Shown here in pieces: positions 1-7,822 of a DNA stretch of 40,458 nt. The translations under genes and the position numbers were made by a program. Numbering within the stretch: the first letter of the stretch is position 1; every line of letters begins with the position of its first letter. The notes beneath the pieces were generated by a model. The model made no database searches and was not told the DNA's origin. It saw only the letters and a list, made by a program, of their open reading frames with translations. Source of the stretch: Hyphomicrobiales bacterium (lineage in GTDB: Bacteria; Pseudomonadota; Alphaproteobacteria; Rhizobiales; JACESI01); contig JBDWKL010000020.1 in assembly GCA_039973685.1 (NCBI GenBank), positions 1 to 40,458 on the forward strand, in the 5' to 3' direction.

Positions 1-302
1 CAAAAGACGCAGAAGACCGCGTGATCCTCGACCAAGAGCGTATCAAGCATTGGCTTGACCAAGGTGCACAACCAACTGACCGCGTTCTTCGCTTCCTTGA
101 TGCTGCTGGTCTTATGAAACGTGACGCACGCAACAACCCGAAAAAAGCGTTGCCAGGCAAAAAAGCTCAAGAGCGTATTGAAGAAGCTAAGCAAGCTGAA
201 GAAGACGCAAAAGCTGCAGCTGAAGAAGCAAAAGCCGCTGAAGCTGCTGCTGCCGCAGCGCCTGCAGAAGAAGCACCAGCTGAAGAAACTGCAGCTGAAT
301 AG
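1..302 (+). CDS. rpsP: 30S ribosomal protein S16, 3' part (5' end outside window)
   Basis: Structural protein of the 30S subunit. The reading frame is open from base 3 to the left edge, so the real start lies outside the window; the GTG at 21 is an internal Val codon. The visible part contains the conserved S16 core stretch [20 protein letters not shown] followed by LMKRD. After it comes a low-complexity tail of about 50 residues rich in Ala, Glu and Lys, ending ETAAE. Such acidic tails are usual in rhizobial S16, while the core family is only about 80 residues long. It is first in the rpsP-rimM-trmD block, with rimM starting 75 bases downstream. Identification is very secure; only the length is unknown. 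Confidence 0.96.
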   Translation, partial: KDAEDRVILDQERIKHWLDQGAQPTDRVLRFLDAAGLMKRDARNNPKKALPGKKAQERIEEAKQAEEDAKAAAEEAKAAEAAAAAAPAEEAPAEETAAE

Positions 303-377
303 TTTTACGCCAACAAGCGTACTCGACAATAAGCAATGCCGGATCATGCCGGCATTGATTGGCGAGGGAGATCAGCG

Positions 378-920
378 ATGACACAAAAACGCATCTGCCT
401 CGGCCAAATTGGCAAAGCCAACGGCATTCAAGGCCATGTCCGCGTCAAACCGTTTACCGGCGAACCAGAAGCTTTTTCTGATTACGGTATGCTGGAAGAC
501 GAAAGCGGAAAAACAAGCTTCAAAGTCGCAAGCCTTCGCTCCATTAAGGGCGGTATGCTTGTGGTTAAATTCAAAGGCGTGAACGACCGCAACGCGGCAG
601 AAGCCTTAAATGGCACAAAGCTCTATATCGACCGCGACAAACTTCCCGAAGTCGACGACGAAGATGATTTCTACGTCGAAGACTTACTCGGTCTCGATGT
701 TGTAACCACCACGGGCGACGCCTTTGGGCGGGTTGCCAATGTTGATAATTACGGCGCGGGCGATTTGATCGACATTAAACCTGACAACGGGCAAAGCGTG
801 CTGGTTCCTTTCACCAAGGAAGCGGTTCCTGAAATTGATCTTGCAGGCCGCAAAATCACCATTGATACAGATGCTGCCGGACTTAACGGCGACAATAAGG
901 TGCGCGGCGATGTCGGATAA
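378..920 (+). CDS. rimM: 16S rRNA processing protein RimM
   Basis: RimM is a cytoplasmic assembly factor for the 30S head. It binds S19 and helps mature 16S rRNA. The N-terminal barrel begins with the family pattern [20 protein letters not shown]. The PRC-barrel half follows, with [11 protein letters not shown], then [17 protein letters not shown] and VLVPF. At 180 residues it has normal length. An in-frame ATG lies 14 codons upstream (336), but the ATG at 378 is preferred because it has a purine-rich ribosome-binding site (gagggag, 364-370) and matches the family N-terminus. The 3' end overlaps trmD by 11 bases, consistent with translational coupling. Confidence 0.95.
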   Translation: MTQKRICLGQIGKANGIQGHVRVKPFTGEPEAFSDYGMLEDESGKTSFKVASLRSIKGGMLVVKFKGVNDRNAAEALNGTKLYIDRDKLPEVDDEDDFYVEDLLGLDVVTTTGDAFGRVANVDNYGAGDLIDIKPDNGQSVLVPFTKEAVPEIDLAGRKITIDTDAAGLNGDNKVRGDVG

Positions 921-1602
921 ACCGTGGCGCGCCAGCGTGCTCACCCTTTATCCCGACATTTTCCCCGGCCCACTCGGCGCCTCTCTTTCAGGCCGCGCGC
1001 TTGATGCAGATAAATGGGCCCTTGATACAGTCAACATTCGCGACTTCGGCGACGGCAAACACAAAAATGTCGACGACACACCCGCAGGCGGCGGCGCTGG
1101 CATGGTGCTACGCGCCGACGTGTTGGGTTCAGCAATAGACAGTATTCCAGACGACCGCCCCCGCCTCTTGATGAGCCCACGCGGCAAACCGCTCACACAA
1201 AAACGCGTGCGCGAATTGACTGAAGGTAATGGCGTGATCATCGTCTGCGGTCGCTTCGAAGGGGTCGATCAACGGGTCATTGATGGCCGCGACTTAGAAG
1301 AAGTCTCCATCGGCGATTACATCTTATCTGGCGGCGAAATCGCAGCCATCACCCTAATCGACGCCTGCGTGCGCCTACTACCCGGCGTCATGGGCGCAGA
1401 AGCATCTGGCGAAGACGAGAGCTTCGAAAGCGGCCTACTAGAATACCCGCACTACACCCGCCCAGCGATTTGGGAAGACCAAGAAATCCCATCAGTACTC
1501 ACAAGCGGCAACCACAAACACGTCGATGAATGGCGCCAAGCAGAAGCCGAAGACATCACCCGCAAAAGGCGGCCTGATTTATGGGATACTTTTAAGAAGT
1601 GA
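910..1602 (+). CDS. trmD: tRNA (guanine-N1)-methyltransferase TrmD
   Basis: TrmD uses S-adenosylmethionine to make m1G at position 37 of tRNAs that read CNN codons, preventing frameshifts. The SPOUT trefoil-knot signature is visible at residues 103-145: [20 protein letters not shown], then [13 protein letters not shown]. The [11 protein letters not shown] block follows. At 230 residues it has normal length. The start at 910 ([16 protein letters not shown]) fits the family; a longer in-frame ORF upstream lies inside rimM and is ignored. In most alphaproteobacteria rplS follows immediately. Here a terminator-like hairpin follows instead, and rplS is not in the window. Confidence 0.95.
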   Translation: MSDKPWRASVLTLYPDIFPGPLGASLSGRALDADKWALDTVNIRDFGDGKHKNVDDTPAGGGAGMVLRADVLGSAIDSIPDDRPRLLMSPRGKPLTQKRVRELTEGNGVIIVCGRFEGVDQRVIDGRDLEEVSIGDYILSGGEIAAITLIDACVRLLPGVMGAEASGEDESFESGLLEYPHYTRPAIWEDQEIPSVLTSGNHKHVDEWRQAEAEDITRKRRPDLWDTFKK

Positions 1603-1652
1603 GATGGGTGAGTGATCGCAAGATCTACGCCTCATTAACTCCAAACACCCAT

Positions 1653-1686
1653 AAAAAAAGCGGCCCCAAAGGGCCGCTCATTTTTA
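1653..1686. terminator. Bidirectional intrinsic terminator between trmD and a small secreted-protein gene
   Basis: A perfect 8-bp stem, agcggccc (1659-1666) with gggccgct (1671-1678), has a 4-base loop. It is flanked by a run of seven A on the left and T-rich sequence on the right. On the minus strand the hairpin is followed by seven T, a strong terminator for the gene ending at 1703. On the plus strand the T-tract begins after two bases and would serve trmD less strongly. Confidence 0.85.
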
Positions 1687-1702
1687 AATATCGTCGTGCG
1701 TT

Positions 1703-1930
1703 TTAGCGCGGGCCAGCAAATCCAGCATCATTGCCATCTTCAACGCTTGGTAGTGTGCTTTCTTCAAAATTTGAAAACCCATCAAAGCTGGAACTCACAC
1801 CGAATGTTGTTTCAGACGCAACAGATTGTGGTGCGTAGACTGTTTGGTCAGCACCCAATTGGCTTTCTGCAGCGGCAAAACCAGTTGTTAAAACCAAGGC
1901 AACACCTGCTGAGATCAATAGTTCTTTCAT
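1703..1930 (-). CDS. Small secreted protein of unknown function (75 aa)
   Basis: I do not recognise this gene. The product has a clear Sec signal peptide: MKELL, then a hydrophobic core ending GFAAA, with probable cleavage near residue 21. A mature region of about 54 residues follows, rich in Ser, Phe, Glu and Gly, with no cysteines. It is probably periplasmic or secreted. The ATG at 1930 has a good ribosome-binding site (aaagga, six bases upstream). The open frame extends much further upstream, but that extension overlaps the divergent gene at 2075 and lacks support. A strong terminator lies 25-45 bases beyond the stop. Rhizobia carry many such tiny secreted proteins, but I see no diagnostic motif linking this one to a named family. 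Confidence 0.6.
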   Translation of the reverse strand: MKELLISAGVALVLTTGFAAAESQLGADQTVYAPQSVASETTFGVSSSFDGFSNFEESTLPSVEDGNDAGFAGPR

Positions 1931-2074
1931 GATTATTCCTTTCGTATCTTCCAAAGAACCGAACAGATGGGAGACTTGGGAGGGACTGTTCGGCTTGGTT
2001 TTGATGTAAGAACTATTGGACAAAGAATAAGCCATCGTCCTAGAAACAAATTGTTCACAAAAAGCGAGACAATC

Positions 2075-2335
2075 ATGGGTACTCAAGAAAACAAGAATGA
2101 AGCCGCTGCAAATCGGGCAAAACGTGATCTTGAGCGGGTTAACGCGCAAGGTGATACCATTGGCACATCTGCTGCCGCCCGCATGGCAACCAAAATGGGT
2201 GACCGTTTTAAAGCCAGTGATGCGGATCAAGACGATAAAATTGAAGTTTTAGGCACACGAATTGGTCGTGGGCTCGGTTTAATCGCTTTTATTGGCCTCG
2301 CGATCTATCTTTTCATCACCTATGTCTTGAACTAG
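2075..2335 (+). CDS. Small single-pass membrane protein of unknown function (86 aa)
   Basis: I do not recognise this gene. The first 60 residues are charged and hydrophilic ([20 protein letters not shown]...), and one C-terminal hydrophobic helix ([20 protein letters not shown]) ends the protein, so it may be a tail-anchored inner-membrane protein. The ATG at 2075 is chosen because coding character starts there; a longer in-frame start at 1967 would overlap the promoter region of the divergent secreted-protein gene. The ribosome-binding site (gcgagac) is weak. It sits 59 bases upstream of leuD, in the place where rplS and leuC are found in related genomes. Whether it is expressed is unproven. 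Confidence 0.55.
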   Translation: MGTQENKNEAAANRAKRDLERVNAQGDTIGTSAAARMATKMGDRFKASDADQDDKIEVLGTRIGRGLGLIAFIGLAIYLFITYVLN

Positions 2336-2394
2336 ACCCCTTTGCTCGGTTAGAACGACGCCAAGCCTTACAAAGCGTTGAGAAAGAGACTGTC

Positions 2395-3000
2395 ATGGAA
2401 AAATTTGACAAGCTGTCTGGTGTTGCTGCACCGCTGCCAATTATCAATATTGATACGGATATGATTATCCCAAAACAATATTTGAAAACCATTCAAAGAA
2501 CTGGCCTTGGAACAGGTCTCTTTTCTGAAATGCGTTACAATGAAGATGGCAGCACGAACGAAGACTTCGTTCTCAACAAGCCAGCCTACAAAGACGCCTC
2601 CATTCTTGTTGCAGGTGACAACTTTGGTTGCGGTTCCTCGCGCGAACATGCGCCTTGGGCGCTGCTGGATTATGGCATCCGTTGCATCATCTCAACCAGC
2701 TTTGCCGACATTTTCTATAACAACTGTTTTAAGAACGGTGTTTTGCCAATCGTCGTCAGCCAAGATGAGCTCGACAAGCTGATGGACGACGCCAATCGCG
2801 GTGCCAATGCGACCATGAGTGTTGACTTGGAAACACAAGAAATTAGCGGTCCAGATGGTGGCAAAATTGCTTTCGACATCGACCCATTCCGCAAACATTG
2901 CATGATGAACGGCCTTGATGACATCGGTCTTACGATGGAAAAAGCAGCCAATATTGATAGTTTTGAGGCGGATCTTTCTGCAAGCCGCCCTTGGGTATAA
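2395..3000 (+). CDS. leuD: 3-isopropylmalate dehydratase small subunit
   Basis: LeuD pairs with the Fe-S subunit LeuC to isomerise 2-isopropylmalate to 3-isopropylmalate in leucine synthesis. The swivel-domain signatures are present: [15 protein letters not shown] near residue 18, [14 protein letters not shown] near residue 77, then [20 protein letters not shown]. At 201 residues it is full length. A purine-rich ribosome-binding site (gagaaagaga) precedes the ATG. leuB follows after 45 bases on the same strand, and together they look like one transcription unit. The large subunit gene leuC is not in the window and must be elsewhere for the pathway to work. Confidence 0.96.
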   Translation: MEKFDKLSGVAAPLPIINIDTDMIIPKQYLKTIQRTGLGTGLFSEMRYNEDGSTNEDFVLNKPAYKDASILVAGDNFGCGSSREHAPWALLDYGIRCIISTSFADIFYNNCFKNGVLPIVVSQDELDKLMDDANRGANATMSVDLETQEISGPDGGKIAFDIDPFRKHCMMNGLDDIGLTMEKAANIDSFEADLSASRPWV

Positions 3001-3045
3001 GCGCACGCGCTTCACCCCATTTTAAAATTCAAAGAGGATAAACCC

Positions 3046-4170
3046 ATGGCGACCCATAAAGTATTGCTACTGCCCGGTGATGGCATTGGCCCTGAAGTAT
3101 TCGACGAAGTTTCAAAAGTTATTGACTGGATGAACGCAGAAGGCGTGCTTGACGGCGATACGTTTGAAACCGAAACCGATCTTGTGGGTGGCGCTGCTTA
3201 CGACGCGCATAAAGTATCAATCACTGACGATGCAATGAAGATTGCAATGGACGCAGACGCTGTCTTATTCGGCGCTGTTGGTGGACCTCAGTGGGACAAC
3301 GTGGAATACGACCACCGCCCAGAAGCAGGCCTTCTTCGTCTACGTAAAGACCTTGGTTTATTCGCAAACCTTCGCCCTGCTATTTGCTACCCAGCACTTG
3401 CTGATTCCTCATCCCTTCGCCGCGATGTGATTGAAGGCCTCGACATTTTGATCGTGCGCGAATTAACCGGTGGTGTTTACTTCGGTGAACCAAAAGAGAT
3501 CGTCGATCTTGGCAACGGCCAAAAACGCGCGGTTGATACGCAAGTTTATGAAACATATGAGATTGAGCGCATTGCAGAAGTAGCCTTCGACCTTGCTCGC
3601 ACCCGCGATAACAAAGTCTGCTCAATGGAAAAACGCAATGTAATGAAATCTGGCTTCTTCTGGAACGAAGTCGTGACAGAAACACATGCGAAAAACTATT
3701 CAGACGTAGAGCTCAGCCACATGCTTGCAGACGCAGGCGGCATGCAACTTGTGCGCTGGCCAAAGCAGTTTGATGTGATTGTAACCGATAACTTGTTCGG
3801 CGATATGCTATCTGACGTTGCTGCCATGTTGACAGGCTCTCTTGGTATGCTGCCATCAGCATCTCTAGGTTCACCTGACGAGAAGACCGGCAAGCGCAAA
3901 GCCATGTATGAGCCAGTGCACGGTTCAGCCCCTGATATTGCAGGTCAAGGCGAAGCAAACCCAATCGCAATGATTGCGTCTTTTGCCATGATGTTGCGCT
4001 ATTCGTTTAACAAAGTTGATGCAGCGACCCGCGTTGAAGGCGCCATCGCTTCCGTTTTAGACCAAGGCCTACGCACCGGAGACATCATGTCGGAAGGCAT
4101 GACAAAAGTCGGCACAAACGGCATGGGTGCCGCTATTTTGGCTGAGATACAAAAAAGCTACGGAAAATAA
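3046..4170 (+). CDS. leuB: 3-isopropylmalate dehydrogenase
   Basis: LeuB oxidatively decarboxylates 3-isopropylmalate to 2-oxoisocaproate with NAD+, the penultimate step of leucine synthesis. The N-terminus [12 protein letters not shown], the substrate-loop region [15 protein letters not shown], the metal-binding [10 protein letters not shown] and the NAD-binding [16 protein letters not shown] are all intact. At 374 residues it has the usual rhizobial length. A strong ribosome-binding site (agagga) lies upstream of the ATG. It is the second gene of the leuD-leuB pair. The next gene is convergent and ends only 36 bases away, with no clear terminator between them. Confidence 0.97.
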   Translation: MATHKVLLLPGDGIGPEVFDEVSKVIDWMNAEGVLDGDTFETETDLVGGAAYDAHKVSITDDAMKIAMDADAVLFGAVGGPQWDNVEYDHRPEAGLLRLRKDLGLFANLRPAICYPALADSSSLRRDVIEGLDILIVRELTGGVYFGEPKEIVDLGNGQKRAVDTQVYETYEIERIAEVAFDLARTRDNKVCSMEKRNVMKSGFFWNEVVTETHAKNYSDVELSHMLADAGGMQLVRWPKQFDVIVTDNLFGDMLSDVAAMLTGSLGMLPSASLGSPDEKTGKRKAMYEPVHGSAPDIAGQGEANPIAMIASFAMMLRYSFNKVDAATRVEGAIASVLDQGLRTGDIMSEGMTKVGTNGMGAAILAEIQKSYGK

Positions 4171-4206
4171 GACCTCCGGCCCGTTTACCTCATCGAGGCT
4201 GGTGCA

Positions 4207-4758
4207 TCAAACACGATCCACCAGTCGCACGAAGCGAGGGCGTCGAATTGCGTGTTCCATAAAGTCAACTTGCGCATCAAAGAAACCTTGAATTACGGGG
4301 TTATAAGACCCCTCAACAACAACCAGCATAACGCTTTCGGATGCTTCCATTGCTGGGAAATCATACCTTAGAATATCGTTATCTTGATGTTCTTCGCCAT
4401 CGATGTTTGATGAACTCCAATTGACGAAATACTCATCTTCCGTGGCATTGTAAGAAACGCTCGTTAAAATGACCCTTAAATTATCGTCAGACACGACCAA
4501 GGATTGAGCCGTCGCGTAAAAATCATCCGCATTAGAATCGGTAACTTGAATACGCCTGGTGACCAAATCACTAAGCGTTGTTGCAGCGTGGAGGTACGAA
4601 GAGTTTACTCTTTGCACCTGAAAAAGTGTTGTGGACCCAATAAAAAGCAACGCAAATACAGGAAGAAGAAAGGCGCTTTCAATAGCGATCGACCCTTTAA
4701 CTTCGCTCTTAAAAAATGATTTCCAGCTCCAAGTGCGGAAGGATTTTCTCAAAAACAT
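4207..4758 (-). CDS. TadE-like pseudopilin/pilus assembly protein
   Basis: The N-terminal region has a positively charged segment, then KGSIAIESAFLLPVFALLFI. This is the prepilin-like hydrophobic helix with the Glu typical of TadE/TadF minor pseudopilins (PF07811 type); a periplasmic domain follows. TadE proteins act in Flp/Tad pilus assembly or related secretion at the inner membrane. I prefer the ATG at 4758 because agggtggtg precedes it; the ATG at 4782 would overlap the upstream gene by 14 bases and lacks a ribosome-binding site. That gives 183 residues. It is the last of three co-oriented tad-like genes. No tadA/B/C, rcpA or flp pilin gene is present here. Confidence 0.72.
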   Translation of the reverse strand: MFLRKSFRTWSWKSFFKSEVKGSIAIESAFLLPVFALLFIGSTTLFQVQRVNSSYLHAATTLSDLVTRRIQVTDSNADDFYATAQSLVVSDDNLRVILTSVSYNATEDEYFVNWSSSNIDGEEHQDNDILRYDFPAMEASESVMLVVVEGSYNPVIQGFFDAQVDFMEHAIRRPRFVRLVDRV

Positions 4759-4768
4759 ATTCACCACC

Positions 4769-5305
4769 CTAACTCGGTTCATTTACAAATGCAGTCGACG
4801 AAATAATATTGTGCCTATCATCGGTTGTCGCAACTCTTAGAGCAAAGCCTATGCCCGGAAAGAAGAACTCGGTCGAGTAACAGGCCCGTAAGAAGATGGT
4901 ACTGCTACCTATCCCGACGTTGAAATCAACAACTGGTCTTACCACCTGATTGCTAGAATTGAAGGTGATACATTCCGCATTATCGGTCGGAAGAGATGTC
5001 AAACCTGCAACCTCAGTCAATTCAAGGACCAACTTTTCTTCACAATCAGCCCCTGAGAGAGGGAAATTTTCGCAAATTTGCTCTTCCAAGTCAGCAATCG
5101 TAAGCCCAGACGTTCCAACAGAATTAATATAGATGTCTTTCGTCAATTGCTGGACCGAGCTATCAAACAAGACAACTCTGGTAAAATACCAACTGGATTC
5201 CAAAATGAAAAACGTCAGCGCAAGTATGATCGGGAACAGCATTGCGAATTCAATCGCGGAAACGCCACTCTTATCTTTGCGTAATTTTCTTAGAATGCGA
5301 AACAT
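4769..5305 (-). CDS. TadE-like pseudopilin/pilus assembly protein
   Basis: The product has 178 residues. The N-terminus LRKDKSGVSAIEFAMLFPII is the classic TadE motif: a basic patch, Gly, then xAIEFA and a hydrophobic helix of about 20 residues. The rest is a periplasmic domain with several cysteines (CENFPLSGADCEE, AECITF, RACYST) that could form disulfides. It is the middle gene of the tadG-like / tadE-like / tadE-like set, and the next gene starts 10 bases beyond its stop. The ATG at 5305 has only a weak ribosome-binding site. A stem-loop at 5328-5355 lies between it and the upstream gene. Family assignment is firm; the exact role (pilus, secretion or matrix) is inferred. Confidence 0.78.
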   Translation of the reverse strand: MFRILRKLRKDKSGVSAIEFAMLFPIILALTFFILESSWYFTRVVLFDSSVQQLTKDIYINSVGTSGLTIADLEEQICENFPLSGADCEEKLVLELTEVAGLTSLPTDNAECITFNSSNQVVRPVVDFNVGIGSSTIFLRACYSTEFFFPGIGFALRVATTDDRHNIISSTAFVNEPS

Positions 5306-5327
5306 AATACAGCCATCGAAACGAGTG

Positions 5328-5355
5328 GCTAAGGGTCTAACCAGAGACCCTTAGC
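5328..5355 (-). other. Stem-loop spanning the stop codon of the tadG-like gene
   Basis: A perfect 11-bp inverted repeat, gctaagggtct (5328-5338) with agacccttagc (5345-5355), has a 6-base loop. It covers the last codons and the TAG stop (5337-5339) of the upstream gene and ends 23 bases before the next start. No run of T follows on the minus strand, so it does not look like a standard intrinsic terminator. An mRNA-processing, stabilising or partial-attenuation role would fit, but this is inference. Confidence 0.6.
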
Positions 5356-6782
5356 GTTGAAAGAGAACTACGGATCGCCTGAAACGCCGCCCCAATATTT
5401 AGGTTTTCAACCGCAAGGTGGTTGGAAGGTACAGAAGCGCAACTTTGCAAGAGAGCCGCCGCATCTGAGTTTTCATTGAGTTGGAAACCGATGGTGAAGA
5501 CAGCCACGTTATTTTGGCGGAAAGCTTCACAAGCCTCGATGAAATACGCAGAAGCTGTTCCTTGACCAATCTGATGGGAAGAATTACCTCGTGCATAAAT
5601 ATTCTGGCGGTTTCCACTATCGCCATTGTTCGTAACATCAACAACAGATGGATCTCTTTGGCGAATCTGTGCGGTAATACCACCATCTGTCATGATAATC
5701 GCAACTTTAAGTGTTTCAGGATCATCAAAATCAGCTGGACGGCTCGCAAAACCACCACCAAGCTTTCCACGCCATTCTGGTGAAAGCGAATTAAGGCCCC
5801 AAGCAGTACCATGGTCAGTTCCAGTACCATCAGACAATGTTAGCTCATTAATCCGATCTTTAATCGCTTCAAAGTTACTTGAATTAAAAATAGCTTTGGA
5901 TTTGTCACCAGGACACCATGGGTTACCAGTAACGTAGCGATAAAGCAGAGGAATTTGACCGCGCGAATGATCTGGAATTAACTCGCCTTCAAAATCATCA
6001 CGTTCCAATTCGAGACAAGTGCCACCATTAGAAAATCTAAATCCTGCATCTTGAACGCCGTTACCAATATTATATTGAGCTCTGGAAGGGTTATGGTTCG
6101 CCGTATTAATTAAAGCCGCATAATCATCAAAGACAGGCCCAACATTAACCGAGCCGCCGTAAGGGATAAGATTAATCGACACTTCGGCCGCGTTGCCGTC
6201 ATCACTAACGCTATCAACAAATTCGGTTGCCGCCGTTTTAAGTGCCGCTAATTTTGCACCGTTCATTGATGAGGAAACATCAAGAACCATAGCAATTTCT
6301 ACCTTTGTACGACTTTGTATAGCTTGTGCATCCGCATTCACGCCAAGTACATCAACGCCGAATATTTGCATAAATGAAGTCGGCATATCATATTGCGCAG
6401 CAACACGTATCGTACGAGCATTAAGCGAACGGTCATTTTGAAGAATAGACACATTGATGCCATTTCGGACTTCTTCATCATCGAAGTTTGCTTTTATATA
6501 ATCATCGATGGTTTCAGACGTCGGGCGCGCATTATCCAATGACGCGGCGGCCAAAACACCTGTTTCAACTGCACTTTGAAGCTGCGCTTCAATGTTTGAT
6601 TGGCGCACAAGGTCCACTGCTGAACTACCTGCGAATGCTGTAAGAGTGGTCAATACCACGCCTGCATACACTGAGATACTGCCTCTTTTGTCACCACAAA
6701 AGCGACTAGCTGTGCTCTTAAGGTTTTTCAAATGGGTCTTGAAAGGGAAAAGTTCTGCTACTTTTTGATTTTTTTCTGACAT
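5337..6782 (-). CDS. TadG-like protein with von Willebrand factor A domain
   Basis: Residues 31-80 form the TadG N-terminal pattern: CGDKRGSISVYAGVVLTTL, a membrane helix, then RQSNIEAQLQSAVETGVLAA. From about residue 160 a vWA domain follows with an intact MIDAS metal site, LDVSSSMNG (D168, S170, S172), and later IIMTDGG. It ends with a conserved helix, AFQAIRSSLSTLRVSG. TadG-type proteins are inner-membrane-anchored, periplasm-facing components associated with Tad pilus systems, and the vWA part probably binds a protein ligand through a divalent metal. I prefer the ATG at 6782 (481 aa), which has a gtgagag ribosome-binding site, over the in-frame GTG at 6797. It is first in the three-gene unit, with an AT-rich 190-base upstream region that probably holds the promoter. 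Confidence 0.8.
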   Translation of the reverse strand: MSEKNQKVAELFPFKTHLKNLKSTASRFCGDKRGSISVYAGVVLTTLTAFAGSSAVDLVRQSNIEAQLQSAVETGVLAAASLDNARPTSETIDDYIKANFDDEEVRNGINVSILQNDRSLNARTIRVAAQYDMPTSFMQIFGVDVLGVNADAQAIQSRTKVEIAMVLDVSSSMNGAKLAALKTAATEFVDSVSDDGNAAEVSINLIPYGGSVNVGPVFDDYAALINTANHNPSRAQYNIGNGVQDAGFRFSNGGTCLELERDDFEGELIPDHSRGQIPLLYRYVTGNPWCPGDKSKAIFNSSNFEAIKDRINELTLSDGTGTDHGTAWGLNSLSPEWRGKLGGGFASRPADFDDPETLKVAIIMTDGGITAQIRQRDPSVVDVTNNGDSGNRQNIYARGNSSHQIGQGTASAYFIEACEAFRQNNVAVFTIGFQLNENSDAAALLQSCASVPSNHLAVENLNIGAAFQAIRSSLSTLRVSG

Positions 6783-6973
6783 CACTACTACTCTCACTTA
6801 ATTTGATTGCAGCAGTTATAACAGTAAAAAATTTAGGCTCAGTAAAACGATTACCCGATTATTACTAAGTGGAATAAACTTTTTAGTAAGTCTTATCTAT
6901 TGCCCATAAAATCGACACAGAAAGTAAAAAACATCAACAATATCAATAAAATAAGATATTTCTCTTAGCTCTA

Positions 6974-7561
6974 TTATCGATTTTGGCCCGGCACCCAAAG
7001 CACATCTCCGCCTGCTTTAGCGTTCGTATAACGGCTCGCGACGAAAAAAAAGTCTGATAATCTATTTATATATTTATTGGCTGCAGCGCTCACTTCATTG
7101 TCGCCAACTTGGGTTAAAGCAACCATCAAACGTTCCGCACGACGAGATACTGTGCGAGCCATGTGGAGACCTGCAGCGGCAGGAGTTCCACCGGGAAGCA
7201 CAAAAGACTTCAAAGGCTCGAGGTCCGCATTTAATGTATCAATCTCGCTTTCAATACGGTCAACTTGCGCGTCAACAATGCGTAATGGTTCATATCCCAA
7301 ATCTTCACCCGTATCAGGTGTTGCAAGATCAGCCCCAAGATCAAACAGGTCGTTTTGAATACGAGCAAGCATATTGTCCAGCTCTTGAAGCTCTGGCACC
7401 TTGGCCGTTTCAATACGCACCATACCGAGACAAGCATTGGTTTCATCAACTGTGCCATAGGCCTCAATACGCAAATCACTTTTAAGACGACGCTCACCAG
7501 AACCAAGCGCTGTTGTGCCCGCATCACCCGTCTTCGTGTAAATCTTATTCAGCGTGACCAT
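6974..7561 (-). CDS. Cob(I)alamin adenosyltransferase, PduO type
   Basis: This enzyme transfers the adenosyl group of ATP to cob(I)alamin to form adenosylcobalamin. The ATP-binding N-terminal motif KIYTKTGDAGTTALGSGERR is intact, with YGTVDETNA following at 35-42. The conserved SRRAERL and NKYINRLSDFFFVASRY helices lie near the C-terminus. The ATG at 7561 (195 aa) is preferred over an in-frame start at 7588, because gggag lies just upstream and the family begins MVxLNKIYTKTGD. The upstream HIG1-domain gene ends one base before the start, so the two are almost certainly cotranscribed. No other cobalamin genes or B12 riboswitch were seen nearby. Confidence 0.93.
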   Translation of the reverse strand: MVTLNKIYTKTGDAGTTALGSGERRLKSDLRIEAYGTVDETNACLGMVRIETAKVPELQELDNMLARIQNDLFDLGADLATPDTGEDLGYEPLRIVDAQVDRIESEIDTLNADLEPLKSFVLPGGTPAAAGLHMARTVSRRAERLMVALTQVGDNEVSAAANKYINRLSDFFFVASRYTNAKAGGDVLWVPGQNR

Positions 7562-7562
7562 A

Positions 7563-7754
7563 TCAGCTCCCAAATATCCAAAGCCCAAGCATCAAAACGC
7601 CAATTGCGATAAATTGCAAAAGCACGCGCATACGCATCAACTTTTGTGAAAGGTTCGCCGAGCCGCCCGTCGCCATGTTCTTGAGACCAAGGAAAAGCAC
7701 GACGGCTACGCTGCCGAGTGCCAAGACAATCACAATTTTATAAAACAGTTCCAA
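7563..7754 (-). CDS. HIG1-domain small inner-membrane protein (63 aa)
   Basis: This is a two-helix membrane protein: helix 1 spans about residues 6-24 and helix 2 about 46-61. Between them lies QKLMRMRVLLQ (residues 37-47), which fits the HIG1 signature Q-x3-R-x-R-x3-Q exactly. HIG1 proteins in mitochondria (Rcf1/HIGD) associate with cytochrome c oxidase and respiratory supercomplexes. Alphaproteobacterial members are often annotated only as 'twin transmembrane protein'. The start is a TTG at 7754 with a strong ribosome-binding site (aagggg, six bases upstream); no ATG gives a complete first helix. It ends one base before the adenosyltransferase gene. The role here is inferred from the family. 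Confidence 0.8.
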   Translation of the reverse strand: MELFYKIVIVLALGSVAVVLFLGLKNMATGGSANLSQKLMRMRVLLQFIAIGVLMLGLWIFGS

Positions 7755-7822
7755 ATCGAACCCCTTTGTTGTTGAGCGGTATATCGCTGACTAGATCATA
7801 TTCGTAAAGAGCTAGACGTGAA

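Noticed and set aside
180-300. Repetitive gct/gaa/gca sequence looking like a tandem repeat
   Set aside because: It is the coding sequence for the Ala/Glu-rich S16 tail, not a separate repeat element.
6783-6973. AT-rich 190-base gap checked for a cobalamin riboswitch or RNA gene
   Set aside because: No B12-box-like sequence or strong hairpin; it lies downstream of the adenosyltransferase gene, not upstream. It probably holds the tadG-like promoter.
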